Source: Cytobacillus pseudoceanisediminis (GTDB lineage: Bacteria > Bacillota > Bacilli > Bacillales > Cytobacillaceae). Taken from it: a DNA stretch of 64,000 nucleotides. The notes below the pieces were generated by a model that was given only the letters and a program-made list of their open reading frames with translations, made no database searches and was not told the DNA's origin. The DNA is taken from assembly GCF_023516215.1 (NCBI RefSeq), contig NZ_CP097349.1, forward strand, positions 3,286,001 through 3,350,000, given 5' to 3'. Of this stretch, positions 8,864 through 19,656 are shown in pieces (position 1 is the first letter of the stretch; every line of letters begins with the position of its first letter). The position numbers and the translations under genes were made by a program.

Positions 8864-10753
8864 TTAAAATCCAACTGCCTTTTTTCCGCCCACAACAGGC
8901 AGGCTGATATAACTTTGCCCAAGCTTTACTTCAAACGTGGCCCCTGTTGTTGATGGAATCGTACGTCTTCGATCGCTTCCAGCGATAATGATGCCGATTC
9001 GGTGACCTTCCTTAAATACGTAGTCTTCAGGCAATACATCCCATTCAAACTTATAGCTCTTGCCTACTTTTAAAGGGTCATCCTTCTCAATCGTTTTCCA
9101 GTTCTGCGGATCAAACCATCCTCTTGTCACGACTTCATATGGTGCTGTGTGAGTGGTTTTTTCTGTTTCTTTGTAACATCCATCATCTGTTGAAATACTT
9201 TCTCCCCAACAGCTTTCTGTATTCAGAGTTCGGACTCCCTCTCCCGGGCCTTCATGATGAATGCGGGTATCCTCTCCATAATCGACAATGAGAACTGTCA
9301 AATTAGAGTCTTCTTTATTGACCTTTGCCCGAAGTGAAATTTCAGGTATGCCGCTCAAACGGACATCTTCTTCAAGCTGTGGAGATAAAAATGCCAGGCG
9401 GTCGCTTTTGACAGCCGTTTCATTGGTTACCATCTGCTGCTCGGTTTGTGTTGGGTTATCTGTAAAGGATTGCTGAAAATTCCCCTTTACAGGCCCTGTG
9501 GTCAGCATGCCATTTGTCTGATCATTCTCGCCTGGCGCTAATCGTATTTTAACATTTGCCGCATTTTGATCCGGCCATGAGGACTGGGTTTCCCAATTAT
9601 CCGCACCTCTTTCAATATCAACGGCAGGCTCGTCCATAATGCCATTCTCGATATCCATCAGCCAGTAGTCGAACCAGCGATGCAGTGTATCAACCCACTC
9701 TGCTCTGCGGAAGTCAAATGGATCGACATGGCCAGTTTGGGTGAGCCAAAGTTTTCTCGGAACCTCTTCTTTGGATAGGGCTAACCACCAATCCGCGAGG
9801 TGATTCATTTTCACATTGAAATCATTTAATCCATGGACAGCAAACACACTTGCTTTTACATTTTTTACGTCCTTAACGTAATTTCTTTCATCCCAGAACT
9901 CATTATAATCTCCTGATGGATCATCCGCTTCCGCATTCAAGCGATCGAACACGGGCTTACAGACATCTTTGCGGGAGCTGCTGGCAACTCTGCTGGCCAA
10001 GCCTCCTGGTCCGTTGTTGTAATATGTAAGTCCCTCATAGCGGTAATAATTGTACCAGCTGCTAATGGCTCCAATTGGAACAATTGTCTTTAAGCCTTCT
10101 ACGCCTGTAGCCGCTACCCCATTAGCCAGCGTGCCATCATAGGACTTTCCGATCATTCCGACATTCCCGGTTGTCCAGTCTGCTTTCACTTCATTATTAT
10201 CTTGATCCCAAGCTTTTGCCCTGCCATTCATCCAGTCAATCACGACCCGGATGCTTTCAATTTCCTCATATCCGCCTGTTGTCGGGCAGCCATCCGAATT
10301 GTTCGTTCCAACCATCTCTGGCAAAGCGACTGCATACCCTCTTGGAACAAAATAATTATCATAAAATAGAGGAAACTTCTCATTAATGCCATCCTTGTCC
10401 CGGTCTTTCACTTCACTTTCATTTCCACGCCCCATGCTTTCATAATATGGACTCGCATCCATGATTACGGGAACCTTCAGGCCTTCTTCTGTTTCCTTCG
10501 GACGGATGATATCCACAGCAATCCTATCTGCTTTTCCGTTTTCATCCGAATCAAGTGTGGATTCGACATACACAGTCTCACGAATCGCCTCCTCATATGA
10601 ATAGATTGGCTGAGACTTTACATCCTCAATTTGTGCTGTCTGTACCGGTTTTTCTTTCGCTGCTGCATTTCCGGGTGTGTAGGCAAGTGATGATAGAGTC
10701 ATAGAAATGACAGCTAACACAGCTGCAGGTCTGAGAAGTTTTTTCTTTTTCAT
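8864..10753 (-). CDS. secreted CocE/NonD-family hydrolase (Xaa-Pro dipeptidyl-peptidase, S15 type)
   Basis: 629 residues with an N-terminal signal peptide (KKKK, then a hydrophobic stretch, cleavage likely near residue 31). The alpha/beta hydrolase nucleophile is in MIGKSYDGT (Ser about 203), with the acid in GLNDFNV and the His in TQTGHVDPF. A C-terminal jelly-roll-like domain (from about residue 400) ends in the family signature FKEGHRIGIIIAGSD. It likely cleaves dipeptides after proline or esters outside the cell. Single gene with its own terminator. Confidence 0.85.
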   Translation of the reverse strand: MKKKKLLRPAAVLAVISMTLSSLAYTPGNAAAKEKPVQTAQIEDVKSQPIYSYEEAIRETVYVESTLDSDENGKADRIAVDIIRPKETEEGLKVPVIMDASPYYESMGRGNESEVKDRDKDGINEKFPLFYDNYFVPRGYAVALPEMVGTNNSDGCPTTGGYEEIESIRVVIDWMNGRAKAWDQDNNEVKADWTTGNVGMIGKSYDGTLANGVAATGVEGLKTIVPIGAISSWYNYYRYEGLTYYNNGPGGLASRVASSSRKDVCKPVFDRLNAEADDPSGDYNEFWDERNYVKDVKNVKASVFAVHGLNDFNVKMNHLADWWLALSKEEVPRKLWLTQTGHVDPFDFRRAEWVDTLHRWFDYWLMDIENGIMDEPAVDIERGADNWETQSSWPDQNAANVKIRLAPGENDQTNGMLTTGPVKGNFQQSFTDNPTQTEQQMVTNETAVKSDRLAFLSPQLEEDVRLSGIPEISLRAKVNKEDSNLTVLIVDYGEDTRIHHEGPGEGVRTLNTESCWGESISTDDGCYKETEKTTHTAPYEVVTRGWFDPQNWKTIEKDDPLKVGKSYKFEWDVLPEDYVFKEGHRIGIIIAGSDRRRTIPSTTGATFEVKLGQSYISLPVVGGKKAVGF

Positions 10754-10991
10754 ATAATCCCTCCTCTACTATTTGCCACTCATTATATTTCGAGTATGGA
10801 AATATTAATAGATTACTTTTTCCTAAAATTCAATATTTTTCAAAAAATGTTACTCGGTTACTAATAGTAGGAAAGTCTGGGGAATAGCGGGATTCCTATC
10901 AACGGAACGGTAAAAGACTAGTCGGGGATTTCCAGGTGCAGCTGGAGAGTAATCATTTATGGCAGCAGAAACTAATTACTTTGCAAAAAAA

Positions 10992-11014
10992 CTGGCACTC
11001 ATTGAGAGTGCCAG
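10992..11014 (-). terminator. terminator after YeeE-family gene
   Basis: Nine-bp perfect stem (CTGGCACTC / GAGTGCCAG) followed on the minus strand by TTTTTTTGC. Confidence 0.8.
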
Positions 11015-11022
11015 GCTTTCCA

Positions 11023-12285
11023 TTAACAAACCGAATCAGTAGATTTCGGGTTCTTCAATCCAAACAGCGGACGGATGAACAGCGCCACGCCCGTTCCAAG
11101 CATGGCCATGATGGCCCATACCCAGCCGTGCAGGCTGAAAGATGCGATTCCGCCGAAGTAAGCGCCGATGTTGCAGCCGAATGCAAGGCGGGAACCATAT
11201 CCCATCAGCAGTCCGCCGACAATCGCAGCACCGGCAACACCAGGCTTGATTTTCCCAGGCTTGAACGTTCCCTGTAATGCCGCTGAAATAAAGGCACCCA
11301 GGATGATGCCGAAGTTCATAACGCTTGTAGAATCAGCAAGAACAGTATTTTTTAATGCGGCTAAGTTCGGTTCAGTCGCAAAATAACCCCATGATGTTAC
11401 GTCAATGCCCATTGCCTTCAATGTTTTACCGCCCCATAATGCGAATGCGGATGTGATGCCCCAAGGCGTTCCGCGCACAGTCAGAGTCAGTGCATTCAGC
11501 AATGCCAACACAATCGCTGCTGCAAACAATGGCCAGGATCCTCTCAGGATTTTTTTCCATCCGGCTGTTGTAGGCAAAGCTTTCATCATTGGTGCTTTTC
11601 GCTTTTTCGCGATTTGCAGAGTTACCCAATAGATTAATGCAAATAGAGCAAGCTGCAGAACCAATGCTCCGCCGTAGCCGAGTCCCGTAGATGTAGCCAG
11701 GGAGATTGGCGGCAATGCCGGTGTTTCTTCCATCCAGAATGAGAAGTGGTACGCCCCGATCGTGGAACCAGCGATGAAAGAAATCAGTGTCAGAGTCATC
11801 GAGGATTGTCCTCCGCCTACCGAATACAAAGTACCGGACGCACAGCCATTCCCAAGCTGCATCCCGATCCCAAAAATAAATGAACCAAACAGGACGCTAA
11901 CTCCTACAGGAGACACATATCCTTTAGGCTCGATTCCTGTAAAACTAAAGCCAGTGCTTAAAATAACCGCAAATAGGGCTGAAGCAACTGCCAGCATCAG
12001 CATATGCGCCTGCAGCCCCTGCCCGTTTCCGACGCTTGCGAAGCGCCTGAATGCAGATGTGAAGCCGAAGCGGGCATGAAGCAAGGTCATGCCGAGTGCA
12101 ATTCCAATAATAAATAGAACTCCCTGTGTCATGTTCGCTGCATTTATAATGGAAATGAACAAAATGATAGCTGCAAGAACGCCAGCTGCAACAAAAGGCT
12201 TTTGAATTGGATTTAAGTTTGAAACAACTGTTGTTGGTGCTGAAACCCATGATTTGCTTTTAACTTCTACTTGAGCCAACCTCAT
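11023..12285 (-). CDS. YeeE/YedE-family membrane transporter (thiosulfate/sulfur-compound uptake, TsuA-like)
   Basis: 420 residues with about ten hydrophobic helices arranged as two repeats. The conserved cysteine motifs GNGCASGTLYSVGGGQ and AFGCNIGAYFGG are those proposed to relay thiosulfate in TsuA-like proteins. ATG 12285 follows AAAGGAG closely; a TTG shortly downstream with better spacing is an alternative. No TusA-like partner gene is adjacent, so the substrate is inferred from the family only. Confidence 0.8.
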   Translation of the reverse strand: MRLAQVEVKSKSWVSAPTTVVSNLNPIQKPFVAAGVLAAIILFISIINAANMTQGVLFIIGIALGMTLLHARFGFTSAFRRFASVGNGQGLQAHMLMLAVASALFAVILSTGFSFTGIEPKGYVSPVGVSVLFGSFIFGIGMQLGNGCASGTLYSVGGGQSSMTLTLISFIAGSTIGAYHFSFWMEETPALPPISLATSTGLGYGGALVLQLALFALIYWVTLQIAKKRKAPMMKALPTTAGWKKILRGSWPLFAAAIVLALLNALTLTVRGTPWGITSAFALWGGKTLKAMGIDVTSWGYFATEPNLAALKNTVLADSTSVMNFGIILGAFISAALQGTFKPGKIKPGVAGAAIVGGLLMGYGSRLAFGCNIGAYFGGIASFSLHGWVWAIMAMLGTGVALFIRPLFGLKNPKSTDSVC

Positions 12286-12454
12286 TCACTCCTTTTCTTA
12301 TCTTTTTAGTCGGATTAAAGTGTTATTTTATACTATATTTTTTTAAAAGTAAATGGTGAATTTTTCACAAGACCGATGATTTTCCCTTTTTCACCTGATA
12401 TAATTATATATTTGGAGAGTCATAATTTTACAGACAGGAAAGGAAAGGATATCA

Positions 12455-13884
12455 TTGCTTAAGCGGTTAAAATGGCCATCATGGGCATTATTTTGCATCC
12501 TCATTGCAGGCATCTATTATTTCATCAGCTCTGGAGCTGACACCAGCCTGCAGGCTTTTTCCAGAACAGAAACCACTTCCCCGGCAGCTTTCCCCGGATT
12601 AAACCTTGAAACCCGGACAAAGGAAACGAAATCTTATACCCTTGCGATCAGTACTCCGATCACTGAAATTGAGAATTTGAACAAACCCATGAAAGAATGG
12701 ATTCAGGCGCAGGAAATGGAATTCCTGGAACTTGTGAAGGCAAACCGGCAGGTGCTGGACAGTGAAGAATTCCGTGCCCATCTTAATATCAAGGCGGAGC
12801 CGAAAAAAGTCTCCGATACCATGTACACCCTAGTATTTGAAGCCTACCAGTACACAGGCGGCGCAAATGGGCAGGCTGCGGTCAAAACGTTCACTATCGA
12901 CCTTGCGAATCAGAAAATGGTACATCTTGCCGATGTGATTCGTATGGATGAGGAGTCCCTGGCGACTCTCAGGCCGTTGATAAAAAAACAAATCGGCGAG
13001 AAAGAAGAACTCCAGGACTATCTGTTTGAGGACCTGCTTGACGAAGCGCTGGAAAATCCGTCGAGCTGGAAATGGGCACTGAGCGGCAAGAATTTCACCC
13101 TTTATTTTAACGAATATGAAATTGCGGCCGGTGCAGCCGGAGCGGTCAAAGTGAAAATTCCAATCGAACAGATCCGTCCCCTCTTAAAGGATGAAATCGC
13201 CCAGCACTTGAAGCTCCCTGACATTCAGCTTCCTGAACCGGAATTCAAGGAACCAGAAGCGGCTCCGCTGGATCCAAACGGCAAGTATATTGCCCTTACC
13301 TTTGATGATGGGCCACACCCGAAAGTCACACCGCTTATTCTGGATATTCTAAAAAACATAACGCAAAGGCTACCTTTTATATGCTTGGCAGCCAGGCACA
13401 ATTCTATCCTGCCCTCGCAAGCCAAGTGGCTGAAGAAGGTCATGAAATCGGAAATCACAGTGACAGCCATGCGGACCTTTCATCCCTCGGTGAAATCGAA
13501 ATCCGCAAAGAAATGGAAGAAGCCAGCACCAAAATCAAAGAAGCAAGCGGCCAGCTTCCAGCAACCGTCCGCCCGCCTTATGGGGCCATGAATGAAGATG
13601 TGAAAAAAATTGCCGGAATGGCCCATACACCGCTTATTCTATGGTCGGTCGATTCACTGGACTGGAAAACACTTAATGCCTCGGCTATTCAAAAAATCGT
13701 GAAGGCCAATGCAGTGCCAGGCGCAATCGTTTTGATGCACGATATCCATAAGCCAACTGCTGAAGCACTTCCAGACCTGCTGACCTATCTTGAAAAAGAA
13801 GGCTACGAATTCATTACCGTCTCCCAGCTTCTCTCCTTGCAGGAGCAGGAAGTGACCGGTACGTTCTTTGGAAAACGGCAATAA
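12455..13884 (+). CDS. membrane-anchored polysaccharide deacetylase, PdaC-like (frameshifted)
   Basis: A TTG start at 12455 with an AGGAAAGG site. A signal anchor (residues 10-27) is followed by a DUF4163/DUF3298-type domain (about 55-255) and a NodB deacetylase domain with TFDDGPH, the metal-binding HSDSH, RPPYG and LMHDIH. The same order is seen in B. subtilis PdaC, a peptidoglycan N-acetylmuramic acid deacetylase. The frame breaks at an A6 run (13351-13356) inside NodB; one added base joins the frames to about 476 residues with all catalytic motifs. Confidence 0.82.
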
Positions 13885-13896
13885 TCATTCAACAAG

Positions 13897-13919
13897 ACGC
13901 TCAGGAAATTCCTGGGCGT
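13897..13919. terminator. bidirectional terminator between convergent genes
   Basis: ACGCTCAGG and CCTGGGCGT pair around AAATT with one G-T pair. T runs follow on the plus strand and A-rich sequence precedes. It serves the deacetylase gene and probably the convergent acetyltransferase gene. Confidence 0.65.
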
Positions 13920-14402
13920 TTAGTTTTTGTCGTTCCTGCTCGAAGATGCGCCAGTATCCTTTTCATATAACTTAATGGAATCCCCGCTCGCCCCGTACAC
14001 CTCTCCGCTATGTGTCCAGCCGTATTTTTCATAATACCCTTGCAAATCCGTCTGGAGATGGAGCTTCTTAAATCCAAGCTTCGCCGCTTCTTCAATAGCA
14101 TGATCAAGCAGCCGGGCGCCAAGCTTCTTTCCCCTGCTGCTGGGATCAACGTACAGACATGCCAGCCACGGATGCAAATCCTGCCGGCTATTGAGGTCAT
14201 TGCGGATTAACGCATACGTGCCTATGATTTCTTCATTCTCGATCCCAACATAAAACCTCGGGATGCCGTCCCCCGATTTCCCTGAATGGATCATGCAATC
14301 CTCATAAAAGCGGAAGTTTTGCTCATTCCCCCACTGTTCCCAGAAAAATTGGACTGCGCCCTCAACTAAATGCGGATGTTCGTGAACTGCGATAATTTTC
14401 AT
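13920..14402 (-). CDS. GNAT-family N-acetyltransferase
   Basis: 160 residues with the GNAT core: LYVDPSSRGKKLGARLLDHA is the acetyl-CoA pyrophosphate loop (RGKKLG), followed by the usual LHLQTDLQGYYEKYGW segment. Substrate unknown. Intact and convergent to the deacetylase gene. Confidence 0.8.
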   Translation of the reverse strand: MKIIAVHEHPHLVEGAVQFFWEQWGNEQNFRFYEDCMIHSGKSGDGIPRFYVGIENEEIIGTYALIRNDLNSRQDLHPWLACLYVDPSSRGKKLGARLLDHAIEEAAKLGFKKLHLQTDLQGYYEKYGWTHSGEVYGASGDSIKLYEKDTGASSSRNDKN

Positions 14403-14585
14403 TTAACTTCCCCCCACATTAACTATTCCTCTCGAGTTTTGATAATTCCTGGCTGAACTCTTGTTCAAAGACGAAAGATACCTCTTTAGCCGAGGTTTAA
14501 AACGCCAGATAAAGTTTATAGGAATAAAATTTTCCAGCAAGCGAAACTTAATAATATTTATGTCTTTATAAAGGGGTAACCCGCA

Positions 14586-15920
14586 ATGGATCGATTTGTT
14601 ATTGAAATAAAAGCAGAGCTTGGAAACAATGGCGATTTTCATCTTCAAAGGGACTATCTTGCGGATGCTGCCGTGATGCTGATGGGATTTAATACACTCA
14701 TTGATTTTATCAAAACGAGAACGGTGCTTCACAAGCATGCGGAGAGCATCCTTTCGCAGAATCAGCCTTCTGAGGATTTATGGCGGGCCATAGGGGAAGT
14801 GATTGAAGGCGATGTCCGGAAAGCCATTTCATCCATATATGAAGGCAAACTGATTATCCATTTTGAAAACACCTCCCGTTTTATCATTATGGAGCCTGTA
14901 CCTGCTATGCTCGATCGTTCGATTGATACGCCAACAAATGAAAATGTTATTAAAGGAGCATTGGATTCGTTTACAGAAGGTATTGATGCCAATATCGGCA
15001 TCGTCCGAAAACTGGTGAACTCGGAGGAAATTAGAATCGATTCTTTTTCGGCCGGACACAGCCGCAAAAACAAACTTTCCTTGCTTTATATAGACGGCCA
15101 AGCGGATATGGATCTAGTTAATAGCATACGTGATAATATTAAAAAAAATATCCAAATGGAAGCATGTGATCTTCAGGGGCTGGCTAAAATGCTGGGGTTT
15201 CCATCATGGAATGCTATATCAAAGTTTAATACGACCGAGCTGCCCCATCATGCGGTTCAGAATCTGAGAAAGGGAAAAGTGGTTCTATTCGTGGATCGCT
15301 TGCCTTTTGCGCTCATTCTTCCAAGTCTGTTCTGGGATATGTTTGCTATTGAAAATGACCGGAATTTTCCCCTGCCCCTCATGTTAGCCATTCGGTTAAT
15401 TAGAATCATCGGCATTTTAATCACGCTGATAACACCAGGGCTGTATGTGGCTCTGGTTTCCGTAAACCCTGAAGTCTTGCAGCTCCAGCTTGCTTTATCA
15501 GTTGCCCAAAGCCGTGAAGGAGTTCCCTACCCGGCATTGGTGGAAATTTTCTTCATGCTGCTTATTCTGGAATTAATCCTGGAAGCCAGTGTAAGGCTGC
15601 CTAAATCCATTGGCCCCACCATTACCATGGTCGGGGGAATTATCCTGGGACAGGCTGCCGTGGAAGCGAAATTAGTCAGCAACCTGCTGATCATCATTCT
15701 AGCCGCCACTACCATTGCCAACTCAACCATCGTCGGCTTTCAAAATTCTGTTTCCATTCGGCTGTTCAAATATGCCATTGTGGTCCTGGCAGCAATTTTT
15801 GGCATTTTAGGACTGGTTGCCGGTTTGGTTTTCGTAGGCGCTTACCTGGCAAGCCTCAATACTTATGGCAAGTCCTATCTCTACTTAAATTTAAAAGGGA
15901 ATGAGAGCAATGGCGGATAA
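14586..15920 (+). CDS. gerKA: spore germination protein, GerA-family A subunit
   Basis: 444-residue A subunit of a germinant receptor in the spore inner membrane. A soluble N-terminal domain of about 220 residues is followed by the membrane core: RKGKVVLFVDRLPFALILPS, then helices including ASVRLPKSIGPTITMVGGII, the best conserved part of GerAA/GerKA proteins. The N-terminal domain is slightly short and divergent. An AAGGGG site precedes ATG 14586. First gene of a three-gene operon with overlapping reading frames. Symbol given by family; the germinant is unknown. Confidence 0.83.
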   Translation: MDRFVIEIKAELGNNGDFHLQRDYLADAAVMLMGFNTLIDFIKTRTVLHKHAESILSQNQPSEDLWRAIGEVIEGDVRKAISSIYEGKLIIHFENTSRFIIMEPVPAMLDRSIDTPTNENVIKGALDSFTEGIDANIGIVRKLVNSEEIRIDSFSAGHSRKNKLSLLYIDGQADMDLVNSIRDNIKKNIQMEACDLQGLAKMLGFPSWNAISKFNTTELPHHAVQNLRKGKVVLFVDRLPFALILPSLFWDMFAIENDRNFPLPLMLAIRLIRIIGILITLITPGLYVALVSVNPEVLQLQLALSVAQSREGVPYPALVEIFFMLLILELILEASVRLPKSIGPTITMVGGIILGQAAVEAKLVSNLLIIILAATTIANSTIVGFQNSVSIRLFKYAIVVLAAIFGILGLVAGLVFVGAYLASLNTYGKSYLYLNLKGNESNGG

Positions 15921-16989
15921 AAGTTTGCATGTCATGCTGATGTACGTCATCAGTCATTTGGGCCTTATTTTCTTTATGTATCCCGGCAATGTTATTTCAA
16001 GCACAGAGCAGGGCCATTGGCTTCCTGTTCTGGTCGGTGTGGTCATTCATTTCATTTTTATTACTATTTATATGAAGGGGCTAAGCTATTTTCCGAAAAA
16101 AGACATCATTCGCATCTATGCAGGAATCGGAAAAGGGACAGCTATCCTTTTTATTGCCCCTGTTTTCTTATATTTCTGCATGATTTTATTGATAACACTC
16201 CGGGCTTATTCAGAAATTATTACGATTGTCTTTTTATCAAACACACCATTATGGGCCATCATGCTATTATTGATATCCATTTCGACCTATATAGCAGCCA
16301 AAGGAGCCGAAACCATTTTTCGCACCGGTCTTCTTCTATCCCTTTTATTTCTTCCCATCATTATCTTTATTTTCTTCACTTCTTTTCAAAACGTGGATTG
16401 GAGGTACGTGGTTCCTTTAGATGCAGATTTCGGATTTATTATAAAACGAACATATTTGGAAAGCTTTTTTGCTTTCTCCGGAGGCTTTTTGTTTCTGGGT
16501 TTTGTTCAGCCTTATTTCTCCTATAACAGAAAATATATATTATGGGCCGCTGCCTTCCTTATTCCCTTTTTCCTTTTTTCAGTCTATATTCCCGTGCTGA
16601 CTTTTGGGCAGGCCACCTCAGCCACAACCTTCCTTCCATATGTTGTGGCCGTGGACGCCATCAATATTAATTGGCTGATGTTCGACAGGGTCACGATGTT
16701 TTTTCTATTGAGCCTCATCTCCTTTATCATGCTTTACCTTGCCCTTGTGTCCTGGAAGACAATCCGTATCTTAACTCATTACCTTCCTTCCATTAAACCG
16801 GTAAAATTGTTGCTAGCCCTATCTGCCGCAGTCTATCTTTCATGTTTCTTCATCCAGGACTGGAAGGATGTCGAGAAATTATTTTGGTGGAATACGTTTC
16901 TGAGGTTTTACATTTTGATTGCAGTCCCATTTTCAATCTTTTTCTTTGGACGCCGCATAAAGAGGAAGGGTAAAAATGAAACCAATTAA
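15910..16989 (+). CDS. gerKB: spore germination permease, GerA-family B subunit
   Basis: About 359 residues and ten hydrophobic helices of the APC superfamily endospore-permease group (MYPGNVISSTEQGHWLPVL near the start is typical). I favour ATG 15910 over 15901 because GGGA then lies nine bases upstream. The 5' end overlaps gerKA and the 3' end overlaps gerKC by 14 bases, so the three subunits are co-translated. Confidence 0.83.
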   Translation: MADKSLHVMLMYVISHLGLIFFMYPGNVISSTEQGHWLPVLVGVVIHFIFITIYMKGLSYFPKKDIIRIYAGIGKGTAILFIAPVFLYFCMILLITLRAYSEIITIVFLSNTPLWAIMLLLISISTYIAAKGAETIFRTGLLLSLLFLPIIIFIFFTSFQNVDWRYVVPLDADFGFIIKRTYLESFFAFSGGFLFLGFVQPYFSYNRKYILWAAAFLIPFFLFSVYIPVLTFGQATSATTFLPYVVAVDAININWLMFDRVTMFFLLSLISFIMLYLALVSWKTIRILTHYLPSIKPVKLLLALSAAVYLSCFFIQDWKDVEKLFWWNTFLRFYILIAVPFSIFFFGRRIKRKGKNETN

Positions 16990-18057
16990 TCTAAAATCTA
17001 AAGCCCCTATTACGGTCTGTCTGCTTCTGGCAATGATGACTTTAACCGGCTGCTGGGACATTAGGGATATCAATCACCGGACACTCCCCGTTGTCCTTGG
17101 CATTTCTACAGATGAAGATGGCAAATACAAGGTATTCTTGAAAATCGTTGAGCCCATCGAAGATAATTTGGAAGTGAAAGTCGTTACCGGAACTGGAGAA
17201 ACTATCTCCCACGCCGTCGATGTGATCAGCCGAAACATGGAGACTAGCGTAGACCTGCTTCATGTAAAAGTAATCATGATTGAGCGTAAAACGGCTGAGG
17301 AAGGCATGAAGGACATTATTGCCGGTTTCATGAGATCCCGGGAAGTTTCACCCAAAGTGCTAATCGCCATTTGTGACCAGAACATGGATGAGTTTTTTCA
17401 ATACTTACAGAATCAAAGGAGCTTCACGGAACCAACATGTTCGATTACTTCGAAAAAAATGCAGGCTGGAATCCGGAAATTGCCCTTACAAGGATATGGG
17501 AAGTCTACCGAAGCATTCATTCCTATACACGCGATGTAGCCATCCCCCTGTTAATGACGGGAGAAACGACAACTTACAAGCAAGTTGGCTCTGCTGTTAT
17601 CAAAAACGGAAAGATGGTAGAGCAGATCAGCAATGACGAAACCCTGCTATTCAATGCATTTAATAATGAAAGCACCCATGGACAAATCGAAGTCCTGGAT
17701 CACGCAAGTGTCATGATCATCGGCAACTCCATGGACCAGCATATTGAATTGACTGATAAACAGCCGTTTTTGCAGAGCCGAATAAACCTGAAGGTTGTCG
17801 TCCTCGAAACACGGGGCAAAACATCCAGTGCCATGATCAAGAAAGAATTAAGCCATCTCCTGTCAGGCCGATTCAGCAGCATGTTAGCCAAACTCCAGGA
17901 AAGCGAAGCAGATATTCTGGGCTTGGGACAATTGTATCGCACTAAAATCGATCGAAACGAGCTAAAAAACTGGAGATCCATTTACTATCCAAATTTGAAA
18001 TCTGATATCCAATTTCAGATAGACATTCAAAATGAAGGGTATTTAAAAACAACCTGA
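16976..18057 (+). CDS. gerKC: spore germination lipoprotein, Ger(x)C family (frameshifted)
   Basis: Lipoprotein subunit: the signal peptide ends in a lipobox with the modified Cys in TLTGCWDIRDIN, the family signature. The frame breaks around 17412-17430. The second frame resumes with LHGTNMFDYFEKN and continues to the TGA at 18055-18057. One added base restores about 360 residues, the usual GerC length. It is anchored beside the A and B subunits in the spore inner membrane. Confidence 0.82.
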
Positions 18058-18058
18058 T

Positions 18059-18081
18059 GGGACAGTGAACCTGTCCCTTTT
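18059..18081 (+). terminator. terminator after germination operon
   Basis: GGGACAG and CTGTCCC pair around TGAAC, followed by TTTT. It starts right behind the gerKC stop codon. Confidence 0.75.
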
Positions 18082-18184
18082 CCGGTTACGCGTTTAATAA
18101 GTGTGACAATTAATTGTGCTTGATGCCGGTTTGCTTTATTTGAGGATACTTTTCAGCTCGATTAGTTCCGTTCATTATCAATTT

Positions 18185-18335
18185 TTCATTGCGAAGGGAA
18201 CGATTTCACCCAATTCGTGCGCTCCATTTTTCCGCACAAGGGGTATGATTCCACCTCATTCGTGCCCCTCATCAACAACTTCCCCACCCAAAGGACGATT
18301 CCCTTATTCGTCCCGCTCACAACTCTCTTCCCTAA
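18185..18335. repeat. tandem array D: three degenerate 45-51 bp units with inverted repeat
   Basis: Three units carry ACGATT/TGATT and then ATTCGT, pairing as GGACGA / TCGTCC in the third unit (9-base spacer) and less well in the other two. Spacing is 45 and 51 bp. The rest of each unit is pyrimidine-rich. It lies between the convergent gerKC and dnaB ends. Confidence 0.55.
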
Positions 18336-18346
18336 AAAGCAGCAGC

Positions 18347-19656
18347 TCACCCAAACTCCCCCGGCGGCAAATCCCCAAATTTCCCTATTTCCTTCATAAA
18401 AGCCAATCTTACTGTCCCAATCGGTCCATTCCGCTGTTTGGCGAGAATGATCTCAATTGTATCCTTGCGGTCGGATTCCTTATGGTAATAATCATCTCGG
18501 TACAAAAACGCAATCACATCCGCATCCTGCTCAATCTGCCCGCTTTCCCGCAAATCTGAAAGCATCGGCCGCTTGTCCTGCCTGCTTTCCACACCCCTGC
18601 TAAGCTGAGACAAGGCAATGACTGCTACATTCAAATCCCTTGCCATTGTCTTCAGCTTCCGGCTGATCTCGCTTATTTCCGCCTGGCGGTTCTGATGCCT
18701 GGGATCACCCGCAATCAGCTGCAGATAATCAATCACCACCAGTATCCGTTTACCCTCGCCGTACTTCCTGCGAGCTTTCCGGACCTTGGACCAGATGTAC
18801 TGAATATCCATTCCCGCCTGATCGAAAATATGCAGATTCACCTCGCCGAACGCTCCATCACACCGGATAAATGAGCCCAGTCTCCATCATTAAAATACCG
18901 CTTCGGGTTCCTCATTTTAATCGAACTGATCTCCCCTTTGCAGCTGATCATCCTTTTCAGGAGCTGCTTTTTGGACATTTCCAGTGAAAATATAAGGGCC
19001 GCTTCCTGATCAGCCGCGTTCAAGGCCATATTCAGAGCAAAGGCTGTTTTCCCGACACTTGGCCTCGCTCCGACAATGACCAAATCAGACTCCTGAAACC
19101 CGCCGGTCAGCCTGTCCAGGTTCCTAAAACCAGACGGAATCCCAGTCATTTCGCCAAGATCCATTTCCGCCTCCCCGTAAAGCTCAACCAAAGCAGGCAT
19201 GATCTCGCCCAAGTCATCATCCCCAAGATGATCCTCAACCTGCATGAGATCATGGATGCCATCCCTCAAAGTGGAGGCAATGTCGCCATTCTGTGCATGT
19301 TCCTGAATCCGCCCCGCAATTTCTACCGCCTTGCGCTTCTGGTAATATTCAAGAACCGTGTCCTGATAAAATGTAAAGTTCGCCACAGTCGGCACACTTC
19401 CGGCAAGCTGGGTGATATAGCTGCTTCCACCAATGCTCTCAAGATTGTGCTGGCCCGCTTCCTCCACAACCGAAATCACGTCAACAGGCTTCCCCTTCGC
19501 ATCAAGCTGCAGAATAAGCGACATCAGCCGTTTTAGTCTGGCCAAATAAAAGTGTTCCGGCCGCAGCGTGCAATCTTTAATAAGCCCATCCTCCAAAAAC
19601 AGCGCTCCCACTGTCGCCTCTTCTGCTTCCTGGCTGTAAAGCCCGTACCCCTGCAT
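18347..19656 (-). CDS. replicative DNA helicase, DnaB family, phage-type (frame broken)
   Basis: Hexameric helicase. The 5' part (272 codons from ATG 19656) has the DnaB N-terminal domain and Walker A ([16 protein letters not shown]). It stops at a TGA overlapping a GTG, and the rest (from about 18841) carries Walker [13 protein letters not shown] and the QLSRGVE and [13 protein letters not shown] motifs. Together about 436 residues, near normal length. The break at 18842-18858 is not in a homopolymer; the overlapping GTGA would allow reinitiation, but the split falls inside the RecA fold. The gene follows a G39P-like gene and a phage replisome organizer, so this is a prophage-type replication helicase rather than the housekeeping copy. 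Confidence 0.82.

Noticed and set aside
11023..12285. Riboswitch or regulatory leader upstream of the sulfur-transporter gene
   Set aside because: The 169-base region 12286-12454 shows no conserved riboswitch core that I can recognise.
14403..14738. 111-codon minus-strand ORF upstream of and over the gerKA start
   Set aside because: Overlaps gerKA on the opposite strand, with no protein-like features.
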